Part shown: piece by piece, positions 1-11,290 of the stretch
How the letters are laid out: every line of letters begins with the position of its first letter
Position numbering within the stretch: the first letter of the stretch is position 1
NCBI RefSeq assembly: GCF_907164915.1
Contig: NW_025919373.1
Coordinates: 25,270 to 89,269 of the forward strand
DNA from: Impatiens glandulifera
Lineage: Eukaryota; Streptophyta; Magnoliopsida; Ericales; Balsaminaceae
Length of the DNA stretch: 64,000 nucleotides
Direction of reading: 5' to 3'
The notes under the pieces: generated by a model
Told to the model about the DNA's origin: nothing
The model's database searches: none
What the model saw: only the letters and a program-made list of their open reading frames with translations
Made by a program: the position numbers and the translations under genes

Positions 1-840
1 AAAGCTATTTAATGGGCTAGAGTCAATGTAGTTGTCTTAGCTGTTTTTGGATGTAAAATGTATAGCTTTATGTTTGGTATATATGTGTTACACGCAACAA
101 GAAGAAGAGAGAGATTAGGAAGAAAGGAAACAAAGAAGAAGAGAGACAGTCGAAGGAGAAGCTGAGAAGAAACGTTGTCAGAATAAGAAGGCAGACCCTT
201 TAAGTCCCTTGAAGACAGACCATTGATTAGATCGATAGTAGTTAGAGCCCCTCTTTGAACATTTTAGGTATGTGAATTGTGAATAAGAAGTTAGGGCATG
301 TGGTCTGACAATCTTCATAAGATATCGATTTTTCATCTGTCAACCTTATTATGCTAGGGGTATTGTCACATAAACTGGTATGGACTATGCCATGTGAAGA
401 GAGAACTAATCACTTATGGTGAAATATAAGTCTTGTGTACTCCAATTGAAATCCACACAATCACTGTCAGTTATGAGTCTATTATGGCCACAATCACTTG
501 TAAAGGAGGTCCTTTAGTAACTTCCAGCTTGCTCTTTCCATAGTGTATAAGAATGTATACCTCAATGTTGTTGATTAGCCTTATGATCTTCATAGTATTA
601 AGAGTAGGAATCCCTTAAATCTCAAAAGAAGTTCCCTCAAACTTCCCTCGTAAGTCACTTCACTATCAACTCAATACTCATAACAATGATTCCCGCCTTA
701 CATCAATTTACCACAATTAAACACTATTATTAAAGCTTCTCATGGCTATAGCGTATAGCGAATAGCGTAGCGAGGGCTATTTGAAAATAAAGCGCTAAAA
801 CATGTAAATATCAAAAATAAAAAACATCACAAAATTTAAC
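1..840. other. non-coding flank, no gene seen
   Basis: No ORF or RNA gene can be supported here. Around 740-805 there is a GC-richer run built from TAGCG/AGCGC units (for example GCTATAGCG, AGCGAATAGCG, AAAGCGCT), a composition often seen at hAT-type or MITE ends. A matching second end was not found, so no element is called. Confidence 0.5.
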
Positions 841-845
841 TTATA

Positions 846-846
<1 letters not shown>

Positions 847-886
<40 letters not shown>

Positions 887-913
887 ATTCTATGTGTTGT
901 CTAACCCTAAAAC

Positions 914-971
<58 letters not shown>

Positions 972-1027
972 ATTCTATGTGTTGTCTAACCCTAAAACAC
1001 AATATATATATATATATATATATATAT
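847..1027. repeat. TA microsatellite, three tracts
   Basis: Three (TA)n tracts are separated by two direct copies of a short copia LTR segment (TGTATTCTATGTGTTG followed by TCTAACCCTAAAACACAAT). A third copy of that segment follows in inverted orientation at about 1027-1062. The array interrupts the LTR remnant that ends at 1113, so part of the LTR was probably duplicated along with the expanding TA tract. ORFs reading IYIYIY through it are artefacts. Confidence 0.85.
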
Positions 1028-1113
1028 TGTGTTTTAGGGTTAGACAACACATAGAATACAATCATCTTTTTCTTTTCGCTTTTATTATCGTTTATTGTGG
1101 TTCGATTATAACA
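1027..1113 (+). mobile_element. Ty1/copia LTR 3' end (left arm of foldback)
   Basis: This is the 3' end of a copia LTR, ending GATTATAACA immediately before a primer binding site. It matches the end of the complete minus-strand LTR at 1886-2199. The 5' part is missing or rearranged by the TA tracts, so only the right boundary is firm. Confidence 0.7.
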
Positions 1114-1116
1114 AAT

Positions 1117-1130
1117 TGGTATCAGAGCCA
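1117..1130 (+). other. primer binding site, initiator tRNA-Met type
   Basis: TGGTATCAGAGCCA follows the LTR end after a three-base spacer. This is the usual plant copia PBS complementary to the 3' end of initiator methionine tRNA. Confidence 0.85.
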
Positions 1131-1155
1131 AGTTTTGTTTGTTTTATTTTTTGTC

Positions 1156-1520
1156 ATGACCATTATGAAGTACGATATTCCGTTGTTGGATCGTAACACC
1201 AGATTTTTGTTATGGCAAGAGAAGATGCGGGCTATTTTGGCACAAATAGATCTGGAAGATGCGCTATTTGGCGCTGACAAGATGCCGTCTTCGTTGATTG
1301 ATGAAAAAAATCAACGATTCGATCGTAAAGCTCTATCACAGATTCATCTGCATCTATCGAATCAGATTTTCAAGATTGTTTGAAAGAAAAATCAGCTGCT
1401 GCGCTCTGGAGGGGATTGGATCAATTGTGTATGACAAAAACTCTTACTAACAAGCTACACTTGAAGGCGGCTCATGTTGATAATGGGAAGTTTGAGTTTT
1501 TTAAAGATGTACCTTAAGGC
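1156..1520 (+). pseudogene. gag: Ty1/copia gag fragment (left arm)
   Basis: The ATG at 1156 opens a copia Gag N-terminus (MTIMKYDIPLLDR, then FLLWQEKMRAILAQ), the UBN2-type start in which a conserved Trp follows the substrate-like leader. The frame stops near 1383. The next stretch (CLKEKSA, LCMTKTLTNKLHLK) continues in another frame, so a small indel has broken it. Homology ends near 1500, where the inverted right-hand copy begins. No zinc knuckle, protease or RT follows. Non-functional remnant of about 120 codons. Confidence 0.8.
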
Positions 1521-1845
1521 GCTGCTTCAAGTGCTTCAAATGTATCTTGTTAGTAAGAGTTTTCGTCATACACAATTGCTCCAATCTCAACCAGAGCGCA
1601 TCCGCTGATTTTTCTTTCAAACAATCTTTAAGAATCTGATTCGATAGATGTAGATGAATATGTGATAGAGCCTTACGATCCGATCGTTGCTTTTCTTCAT
1701 CAGTCCACGAAGACGGTGTCTTGTTAGCGCCAAATAACGCATCTTCCAGATCCATCTGTGCCAAAATAGCCCGCATCTTCACTTGCCATAACGAAACTCT
1801 AGTGTTACGATCCAACAACAGAATATCGTATTTCATAGTGGTCAT
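1501..1845 (-). pseudogene. gag: Ty1/copia gag fragment (right arm)
   Basis: Read on the minus strand from the ATG at 1845, this gives a Gag N-terminus nearly the same as the left copy (MTTMKYDILLLDR, LWQVKMRAILAQMDLEDALF, LCMTKTLTNKIHLK) and is open for about 115 codons. It then runs into the fold centre near 1500. The pair lies head to head. Without the rest of gag or any pol it cannot support transposition, but any read-through transcript would be self-complementary. Confidence 0.8.
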
Positions 1846-1868
1846 GACCAAAAATAAAACAAAAAACT

Positions 1869-1882
1869 TGGCTTTGATACCA
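1869..1882 (-). other. primer binding site (right arm)
   Basis: On the minus strand this reads TGGTATCAAAGCCA just downstream of the LTR end. It is the same copia PBS as at 1117-1130 with one G-to-A change. Confidence 0.75.
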
Positions 1883-1885
1883 ATT

Positions 1886-2199
1886 TGTTATAATCGAACC
1901 ACAATAAAAGCGAAAAGAAAAAAAACGAACATCAAGAATTACGTGGAAAATTCTGTACGGATGAAAACTACGGGCAGAAGAGAAGGTTTCACTATATCGA
2001 AGTTTGTACAATTTTGGTGGCCAACATAAAAAAAATTTGATAAGAGAAAATACGACTGTATTCTATATGTGCTGTCTAACCCTAAAATACAATGTATATA
2101 TATATAGGGTATATAAGTTAAAGGGGGTCAAACTCATTAAGTCTACATTGTTCATATCCGCCGGCCCAACAAGAATTCGGGCCACCACAAACTCTAACA
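1886..2199 (-). mobile_element. complete copia LTR, 314 bp (right arm)
   Basis: On the minus strand the LTR starts TGTTAGAGTTTG and ends GATTATAACA, giving the canonical TG..CA ends, and is followed directly by PBS and gag. It contains the TCTAACCCTAAAATACAAT segment that is multiplied in the left arm. No second LTR in the same orientation was found, so the element is truncated after gag. Confidence 0.75.
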
Positions 2200-3873
2200 A
2201 CATATTAGAATAAATCTAATATTTATAATTTATTCAGAATATGCTTCAAAGGTAGCGATCTAACTCTCTATATGAGTAGTAGTGTCTAATTGCTTTGGAA
2301 GATGTTGAATTTTGGTACTGAAAGAACTTGAATAATTTGTTTTTTCTTCTCAATTAGGGCTTGAGCTGTTCTCCCCTTTCTATGTTTCTCATCTACTTTG
2401 TATCCTAATTCTCATCCTATTCAATTGTAGTTCCTGTTTGGCAAGTAACACAAACTTTCCTAGTCAAGTTGTATTGTGAACCCAAAATATTTGCTACAGT
2501 ATGTATTTTACTAATGGTTTGGTGATTCTTATATACTAAGCACAGATCTGGAATACAAATGAAGATGATGATCTACAATATCTTGCAATTATATCAAGAC
2601 CACCTGTCAAAGTGTAAGTTATCCTATTTTGTAGTAGTATATATATATATGTCATGAATTTTGGCTTTTGTGACTTAAAATCCACATTTTTTTTAAAAGA
2701 AAATGGTTTTTTAGTTATTATAGAATGAGTTAAAATAGTGGATCAAATTCAAAAAAAGGTGAAATTATGAGTATAGAGGATGGTGTAGATCCACTAGAGG
2801 AGGTGTGCATAAAAGTATTTGCTCCAAGGAGCAATCCGATAATTCCGTCCGTTTTATGGATTTGAAAAAATGTGGATTTTACTTCAATTAATTTTATTCA
2901 AGGGTCTTTTCCCTTTTTTAAAAATTAATGATTTTTTATGTTAATCATATATATGTGTGTGCGCGCGGGCCTCGCCTGCTTCTGTTTAGAGTAGTGAAGT
3001 AACTTTTCTTATAAATTTATAGCTTGTTTTTGGAAAATATAATTTTCTAGTTTTATCCTATCTTTTTTACATATTTTATTGTTTTATGCCATATTTTGAA
3101 ATACAAAAGATAGGAAGAGTTCAAATGAAACACAATCAGGACTTTGAAGATGTCATCTCCAGAGTAGTGCTCATGCAAGAAAAGATCTGATTAGTGTTAT
3201 GACTCATCAAAGGAGGTGTTTAGTTAATTTCTTTATTTTTTGGGAAACTTTAAAAATTCTTGAGAAACAACATTTGTGTGCAGTGCACAACTTTTTTACT
3301 CTCACCACATCATTTCACACATTGGAAAAATCTCACATGTGAGAGCCCAATGACCATTAATCAATTACAATCAAAACCAATTCCAAGAGTTACTTGAAAA
3401 ATCTAGCCATCTCCCTTTGTCCATAATCTCGACTTTTAATGATGGAACTGGATCCAAATCCTATCTTCTACAATCTCCATCAAGTAATGATGTGGTTTCC
3501 AATCTTTGGCTTTGATCTTCACCACCATTGTCACTTATTTAATTACCTGCTTCACTCTTCCTATTCCAAATGTCCTATTATTTATTTATGCCCATATCTC
3601 ATAATTGCACAAGCCTTTGCACATGTTAGGCTGGTAGAGAAGAGAGAATCATCCTTTGTCATGATGATGCACCATTGTTCAATCATTCTCCACCTTCTTC
3701 TCTCCCCTTTACCTCCAAGTTTAGTCCATACATCTTATCATTTTTGAAAATAGACAATCAAAGAAGATATGATCATGATTTATCTTTCCATCATCACATA
3801 ACACATCCCTTTGCATGGTATTGGACATATAATTTCTTTATTAGCTCAATCTTTCTTGAATGACCATTGATAA
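2200..3873. other. non-coding AT-rich stretch
   Basis: No gene or repeat family is recognised. A short alternating GTGTGCGCGCG run lies near 2955-2967. Short ORFs at 3439-3863 have low-complexity His/Ser/Leu composition and no family resemblance. Confidence 0.5.
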
Positions 3874-3886
3874 GATGAATGATATT

Positions 3887-4009
3887 CCCCACCAAGGTAG
3901 CCTAGTGGTAAGAGTCGGTTTAAGAGACCAAAAGGTCACGGGTTCGATTCTATCTGGAAGCGACCATGATTGTGGGGTGTCATTCTATTTTCCTTTAATT
4001 AAAAAAATT
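3887..4009 (+). mobile_element. tRNA-derived SINE with 13-bp target duplication
   Basis: The head carries a pol III box A (GTAGCCTAGTGGTAAGAG) and a box B (GGTTCGATTC) about 35 bp apart, followed by a short tRNA-unrelated body and an AT-rich tail. GATGAATGATATT is present at 3874-3886 and again, identically, at 4010-4022, which delimits a 123-bp insertion made by target-primed reverse transcription. The perfect duplication implies a fairly recent event. It is not a functional tRNA gene, since no acceptor stem closes. Confidence 0.9.
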
Positions 4010-4022
4010 GATGAATGATATT

Positions 4023-4991
<969 letters not shown>

Positions 4992-5416
4992 TGTTAAATG
5001 TTCTTAACCTTACGTTACTTTAGCTTTCTCACTCTCCTCAACAAAGACAAGGAGACGTTTAGTGTATATGTTTCATCCATGCAAATGTTTTAAAATCATA
5101 TCTGATTATGATCCTCATAGTACGATGAGTGTAAAGGGATTAATTGAGTTTTAGTTTATAGTAGATAATGTGGACTTTAGTAGTGTTATTATGTTCTCTA
5201 ACCATATTCTTTAATTTTTGTTCATGTTTTTATTTTCGATCCCATACATATTAATTTGAAACATGAATGGATTCAGTATATCCTAAATTGCATGCATACA
5301 AACAAACAATTGGAGGCAATCAGATTTATTAGCAGACTTAAAAGTGTACAATTAAACCCACAACATATAGATGATACAACCATATATGTATAGTTGAAGT
5401 TGTAACACATCCGAAG

Positions 5417-5971
5417 CTATGGCTGATCAAGGTTGTAGTTCCTTCTCATGTCTTCTCTTTTCCGTCGGATAAACTCATCTGATTTCTCATTTATGTTAGA
5501 AGTTACACTTGGAAGAGGTCTTTTAGTATTCAAAGGCTTCACTTTTGTTGTGTTTTCTGCCTCTAAAATATTAATATCCTTTGGTTGTTTCTCTGTCTCT
5601 CCTCCATCATCTTTGAGGTGAAGTACCTTCTTTGCACCTTTACCATGAACCAATGTGGTCTCGGTTGTCTTCAAAATTCCCTGTTTTGCTTTCTCATTTT
5701 CAGGAGCAGGGGGGCTCCATAGCTCTTCTAACCCATCTGAGTGCCTAAACTGGATCTTAATTTCACCCTCTGAGTATTCTTTTGGAGTGGAGGACTGTTG
5801 TCTGTAATTCGGTCCTACAGGGTGATTGATTGGTGAATCTGTTGTGGGTATTTTTGTCAGATCTCCACCATATGTTAGTCGTCTTATGCCAAGAGTTATG
5901 AGGCCATTCATGATATAACCAAAGAGCCTTTGACATACGCCAAGGGGGGGCTGGGCATTGTTATTCTTCAT
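5417..5971 (-). CDS. uncharacterised plant protein, 184 aa
   Basis: This is the only ORF in the window that is neither repetitive nor transposon-like. The protein starts MKNNNAQPPLGVCQRLFGYI with a short hydrophobic stretch (residues about 17-29). A Pro/Thr/Lys-rich, probably disordered middle follows (SPPAPENEK near residue 86). It ends in a charged segment, SDEFIRRKREDMRRNYN, that resembles the FIxxxxxxMR tail of plant DUF761-type proteins, which is only a suggestion. The frame stays open upstream of the ATG for about 15 codons, so translation may begin further 5' or in an upstream exon. A TATA-like run lies near 6120-6130. Function unknown. Confidence 0.5.
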   Translation of the reverse strand: MKNNNAQPPLGVCQRLFGYIMNGLITLGIRRLTYGGDLTKIPTTDSPINHPVGPNYRQQSSTPKEYSEGEIKIQFRHSDGLEELWSPPAPENEKAKQGILKTTETTLVHGKGAKKVLHLKDDGGETEKQPKDINILEAENTTKVKPLNTKRPLPSVTSNINEKSDEFIRRKREDMRRNYNLDQP

Positions 5972-7028
5972 TTGTTTTCCTTCTTCTTTGGTCTTAGGAG
6001 GAATGTTAATTATTTTGAAGTTATGGGCTTAGGCTGCTGTATTTCAACACATTTTGGTTTGGCTACTTTGATTGATTCTATTCTTAGAAGATAGGATTGA
6101 TAAAAGCATTGTTTCCTCTTTATTATATATATTGGTTGGTTGTTAGCACACTCATTTATTAATCTTTGCTTTAGTCAAAAAGTAAAAGTAGCAGCTAAAG
6201 AATATTTGATGGAACTCTCACTTATACTGTATGCATAAAGAGAAGATGGGAATAAGAATTTTACCTTACTTGAGAATAACTATATTCTTGTATAGCAGAC
6301 GCTAGATAAAGAAAATGCTTTGGAAGAAATTCCTCAATGTGATGAACATGGGTATCTTTTTATCAGACTAAGCTGGTTGCATGTAATCAATCCTAAAAGG
6401 TTCTAACAAAGGGAGTAGTAAAACCTAGAGAGTGACGATTGGTCGAACCTCGGTATATTTGTTCTTTCTTTTATTTTATTTATTGTTATTAGTTTATGAG
6501 TGGTTAGTGAACTTTTTTCCTCTCCAATAAAGATTTTTTACTTATAAATAGGTAAAATAAAATTACCATTAAAACATATGGACTAGAAAAAGAAAAAAAA
6601 AATAGATAAAACTAATAGAGAAATGATAGATGCGAGAATTTGAAAGAGTAAATGTGAAAATGAATGACATTAGAAAAATTAAAATAATTTATCTTTCTTA
6701 TTATAAGATTTTTTGCATTTTCTAATCAATAAGGTGAAATAATGTCTCTCATATATAAATAAATTATCAATATATTTATCTATTTTACATATTTTTATAA
6801 TAATTTTAAATTTATTTGTTTAGAATAATATACATCTTTAATATATATAATATTAAAAAATCCGTTTATATAATTTTATCAAAGATTTTTATTTTGTAAA
6901 AGATATAGTATAACGTTGTTCTGCGAGAATTTTCTGAAATCGAACGGGGCGGGGATGATAGTAAAAAGAAATCCCTAAAGTAGAGTAAGACAGGGATGGT
7001 AAATGCATTCTCCGTCCCATTGTCATAT
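5972..7028. other. AT-rich region upstream of the 5.4-kb gene
   Basis: About 6000-6120 may hold 5' coding or leader sequence of the minus-strand gene (see findings). The rest is AT-rich with no recognisable gene. Confidence 0.4.
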
Positions 7029-7036
7029 CTAACTAT

Positions 7037-8192
7037 TAAGAATGGTTCGGTACGGTATACCTTAATTTTTTATTCATACCTTATACCTTACCTAAAGTTT
7101 CGGTATAGAAACATGCATACTTTTACCTTACCTTGATTTCGATATACTTTGCTTTTGGTATATATACCTTAATTTCGGTACAATATCGTTCTTATACCTT
7201 TGATATCTAAAAAATATATTAACTTAAAAAAAAAAATTTAACTAAGAATAAATCAAAACCATCTCTACAACTTTCTTTCGATCAGGAACCTTGAACATCA
7301 GTTGTGCTTCATGTAATAAACTCACAAACTTCTTTTTTTCGACAACTTTAAATGACACTTCATCTAGGATCACATACTCAGTCAATTTTATTTCACACCT
7401 TTTCCGGTTAAAGGTATATGGAACCAAAACACTTTCTTGTCCCATCGTCTCGTACGTCAATATAGTTTGACTTTTATCACCTTTAGAGGCTCTACTTGTT
7501 TTATAAAGTGGACTAACTTATATCTTTTTAATAATTGTTTTTATAACCCACTGGTATTTTTAGAAACGGCTGAAATCTTAACTTGACAGTACTTACATAT
7601 CCCGGTTGGTTGTATTATTTCATCAATCAACTCTCTTGTATTTTTTTCACAGTGTTCCCTAAATATGCTCTTACTCTCTTTAGGAGTTATAGGGAGTTTT
7701 GGTTTTAAAGTTGTTATTACTCTTTTTCGAGTCGTATTTTATATTTGAGATAAACTTGATAACATATTAAACTTCATTAGGTCTATTTTTTTTTTTAAAA
7801 AATCAAACACTTTTTAGTGAAATAAAATTAGTTTGATATCTTATAAAATAAAATGTTTAGAGATTGCATAAATTTAATTATATTACAATATAATTATATT
7901 TTGATTTGATTTTCAAAATCTTTAATTATGTAATTAAATAATTAATATCAAATTTATTTATTTTCTTATAATTATTATATAATATATATTTTTTAATTTA
8001 TAAATATTATTTCGGTATAACTCGATATACCAAAAATTTAAAAATCTCATACCTTTACCTTACCTATAATTTTGGTACGTATCGGTATCATACTTTACAT
8101 TTTTTCGGTATACCAAAAATATCGACATTTTCAATATATTACGGTACGATATTTTTGATATACGTATAATTTCGATAATATTCCCACCCCTA
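7037..8192 (-). mobile_element. hAT-superfamily element, decayed, 1156 bp
   Basis: The 8-bp duplication CTAACTAT is present exactly at 7029-7036 and 8193-8200, as hAT transposases produce. The ends are imperfect inverted repeats (left TAAGAATGG, right on the minus strand TAGGGGTGG), and the right one matches the common plant hAT end TAGGGGTGGG. Both subterminal regions are full of short GGTATACC-like inverted units (CGGTAT, ATACCTTA), typical transposase-binding clutter. Minus-strand transposase remnants lie inside, so this is a deletion derivative. Confidence 0.85.
7242..7625 (-). pseudogene. hAT transposase N-terminal remnant (BED finger and linker)
   Basis: Near 7555-7610 on the minus strand, one frame reads TGICKYCQVKISAVSKN, the first CxxC half of a ZnF-BED. 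A second frame (7242-7460) reads TYETMGQESVLVP, then FNRKRCEIKLTEYVILDEVS, then VVEKKKFVSLLHEAQLMFKV and PDRKKV. These correspond to the conserved hAT block in which the ILDE/FVE segment precedes the PSR motif. Several frameshifts and stops separate the parts, and the catalytic core and dimerisation domain are absent. Confidence 0.75.
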
Positions 8193-8200
8193 CTAACTAT

Positions 8201-9292
8201 AATCAAATCAAAATGACAATTAAAAATAAATGTATCAAAATGACATACAATTTTACATTGAAAAAGAATGTGAATTAAACTAATTAAGAAGACTATCTCA
8301 CCCTAGTTCTTTTAGTTTTATTGACTTATTTTACATCATGCTTCATTCTTCATAAAAACAAAAATTAATTATTGAAATGGTTAAAGATCCTTTTCCAATT
8401 GTCAATTAATACAATTACGTTTATATATGTTGTTCTTTCAAAATTATTCTTTACTTCTTCCTACTATATAGTAATGTCATGGGTCTCTTTCTTTTAAGAT
8501 ATAATATAGATGGTGGCTAAGTATATTCAAGTACAATTTGTTTTTCCTCGTTTTATCGATCAAGAATTTCTTGATTGTAAATCAGTTATTGCCTTATTGG
8601 GTGAAACCATTATGCACTAAAGTTTTTGTCACGGTAAAAAGAGCAATTTAAAAAATAGTGTTCAATAAATTCAGCCTCTGTCATAATCATATGGAGAATA
8701 ACCTGTGATATTAAGAAACATGACTTGTTTTATTTTATCATGAGCTGGCCTCTCAATGCAAGCCAAATGTTGAATTTGTGTTTCAAGATTTCTTTAGTGG
8801 ACACACCACTTTGTAATTACCGGTTGACGACCGAGCTTTTCTCTTGAAGCTCATGATTCCATGCTTAAATGAATTGAATTATCCGACTTCGCTAGTTTTC
8901 CAAGTCTTTGTCCTTTTTCTTTTGTGTCAATCTTTGCAAATATAGAGATATTCTCACTCGACTTTCAAAGGGTAATATTTCTTTCACCATCACAAACATG
9001 TTTGACACTCATAAGTCTGTCTCTTCATTTATTTCTGAAATTCGGGGTTTGTGAATCATGATATTATAAAATAACAAGCTCAAACGACAATTGAAGAACC
9101 CAACCGATCAATTAGGTATGATACGCTCAAACGAGATTTGAAGAACAATAATACAGACAATAACCGACCAGTTAAAGGATTAATGCAAACATAAACAAAA
9201 GAAAGAAGAATTCATTCTTATTAATCACAATAGGAATATAGGGGATCAGATCACTTAAAAAGACTTCTAATTGGTTTGGAAGGAGTACCTAA
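8201..9292. other. non-coding stretch
   Basis: No gene recognised. Two degenerate copies of an AGCTCAAACGA..TTGAAGAAC segment lie at about 9076 and 9127. Confidence 0.45.
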
Positions 9293-9900
9293 CACTATTT
9301 GAATTAGGTTTATTAGTGACGGACTTTGGCGACGGCGAAGTTACGCGGTGGTTAATAAAAAAATATTAGCGACGGCGATCAAAGTACTGTGGCTGATAAT
9401 TATTATTAGCAACGATGATGTTACACCGACGCTAATAAATTAGTAACGACGGTTTTCGTTGTCGCTAATAATATGGCTTTTTCACCCCTCTCCTGCCATT
9501 ATTATCGGCGACGGTTTTCGTTGTCAAAGTTGTCGCTAATAGTCAGATTTTCCCACCCTTTCCCAAAATTTTAAAAAAGATTATCAGCCACGGCGATAAT
9601 ATAATGTCGTGAATGATATTATAGATTATTAGACACGGCATTATGCTATGCTGTCGTTCATATTCTAAAAGTATTAGGAATGGCGATAGCATAATACCGT
9701 GGCTGATAATCTATAATATCAGTCACGGCACCGACAAATGTCGTGGCTGATAGTCTTTATAATATCAGCCACGATATTTGTCATTGCCGTGGTTGATATT
9801 ATAGATTATCAACCACAATATTATGCTATCGTCGTTCCTAATACTTTTAAAATATCAGCGATGTGCCGACAAATGTCGTCGCTGACATTCTTTGTCAAAT
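9293..9900 (+). mobile_element. CACTA-like (En/Spm) terminus and subterminal repeats
   Basis: The segment begins CACTATTTGAATTAGG and passes directly into dense TATTAGCGACGGCG / GTCGCTAATA units in both orientations, the usual make-up of plant CACTA subterminal regions where the transposase binds. No CACTA 3' terminus or transposase was found, so the right boundary is arbitrary. The block from 9666 forms a long palindrome. Confidence 0.55.
9666..9849. repeat. 184-bp near-perfect palindrome
   Basis: TAAAAGTATTAGGAA at 9666 is mirrored by TTCCTAATACTTTTA at the right end. Pairing continues inward through TATAGATTAT-like and CCACGGCA-like segments to an inner stem GACAAATGTCGTGGCTGATA / TATCAGCCACGATATTTGTC, with the centre near 9757. 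Mismatches are few. A transcript would fold into one long hairpin. Confidence 0.85.
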
Positions 9901-10825
9901 AAGTTTCATGGCCTTTAAATAGAACACTCCTCTCTCACTTCTCCTTAATGAATTTGAGATTTCCTTTACTGATTAACTATTGATTTCTTTCCAGCCAATC
10001 GGGCTCTTCTTAATGATTATCAATTTCTTCTGGGAAATCTTAATCTTCAATTGGTTAGAAAGAAATTGAAGATAAGGATTTCTCAGAAGAGTCTGATTGT
10101 CTATTGGTTAGAAGCACATTAATTGAAGGATAGGACAAGGAGAAACTAAGTCCTATAGTCACTTAAGTGTCTTGGTTTTTTGACTTCAAGTTGTCCATAA
10201 ATGTGGTTTATTTAATTACTTGATTATTATCGACATATAAAGTTCATTCTTCACTACTTGGATCACTACCGTTTCTTTTGACCCTTCTTCTTCAACGCAT
10301 GCTGAAATTGAAAGAGTTTCTAATGTATCTTCATAAGTCATCATATTCTTGTTCGTGGCTATAAGAAATTTATCAAATAACATAAAATTATGTGTGAAAT
10401 CAGATGGAGCAGATGCGTAGAGGATTTTTTTTTGGTTTTGAGGAAAGCTGTTGAAGAAGGTGGTGTTACACGTTTGGAGGTTGATTATTTTGTTAAACAT
10501 AATAAGATAGATAAAGAATCTTAAGATATGATCTGATGTAGTATTGTGTAACCATTTTCAAATAATAAAAATGATATGATGTGATACAGAAATATTTTAA
10601 TTAAGTGTTTAATTATGATTCCAAAACAAATAATTGAGGATTGTGAGGTGTAATAGTGACATTTGATATTGAAATATTCAAAAAACTCTATTTTAAATTT
10701 GAAGTATCTAGTTTAACTTATTCATATTTTTCATTACTCTTTCACAAATTTCAATCTTCAAAACAATCAATCAATTACATTATCATTAACTTATCATTAG
10801 ACTTTATGGGTATACAAAAAATATG
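9901..10825. other. mostly non-coding; one unrecognised ORF
   Basis: A 94-codon minus-strand ORF (10216-10500) reads MFNKIINLQTCNTTFF, then SAPSDFTHNFMLFDKF and ETVVIQVVKNELYM. The composition is protein-like, but no family is recognised and no splice partner is evident. Nothing else is seen. Confidence 0.3.
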
Positions 10826-11290
10826 TTTTATTATTAGCATCGGTTTTACCCTAAAGCCGATGCTAATAAAAGGGAGTTTCTTCCGAATTTGAAACATTTT
10901 TGGAAAAGATTATTAGCACCGACTTTACCCTAATACCAAGGCTAATATGGTGTATTATTAGCGTCGACTATACCCTAAAGTTGACGCTAATAAAAGGGAG
11001 TTTCTACCGAATTTGAAACATATTTTTAAAAGATTATTAGCGTCGGTTTTACCTAACGCTGACGCTAATATGTTATATTATTAGCGTCGACTTTATCTTA
11101 AAACCGAAGCTAATAAAAGGGAGTTTCTGCCGAATTTGAATATTTTTGGGAAAAGATTATTAACTTCGGCTTTATCCTAATGCCAATGCTAATATGTTAT
11201 ATTATTAGCTTCAACAAAACCTTAAAGTCAACGCTAATATTCATTATGCAAATATTCATATAATGAATATTAGCATCGACAACCGCTAAT
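10826..11290. repeat. four tandem hairpin units, period about 124 bp
   Basis: Each unit has a hairpin of the form TTATTAGCRTCGG - loop TTTTACCCTAAAG - CCGAYGCTAATAA, followed by AAAAGGGAGTTTCTNCCGAA and TTGAAACATTTTTGGAAAAG. Spacer copies are visible near 10867, 10991 and 11114. This is CACTA-type subterminal sequence related in theme to 9293-9900 but with a different unit. Confidence 0.8.

Noticed and set aside
883..1383. 166-codon plus-strand ORF beginning with IYIYIY repeats
   Set aside because: The N-terminal half is translation of the TA microsatellite; only the part from 1156 is real (copia gag).
3439..3863. Two plus-strand ORFs of 102 and 62 codons
   Set aside because: Low-complexity His/Leu/Ser composition, no family motif, overlapping each other in different frames.
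3887..3965. Possible tRNA gene
   Set aside because: Pol III boxes are present but no acceptor stem or anticodon arm of a functional tRNA forms, and perfect target duplications flank a longer unit: it is a SINE.
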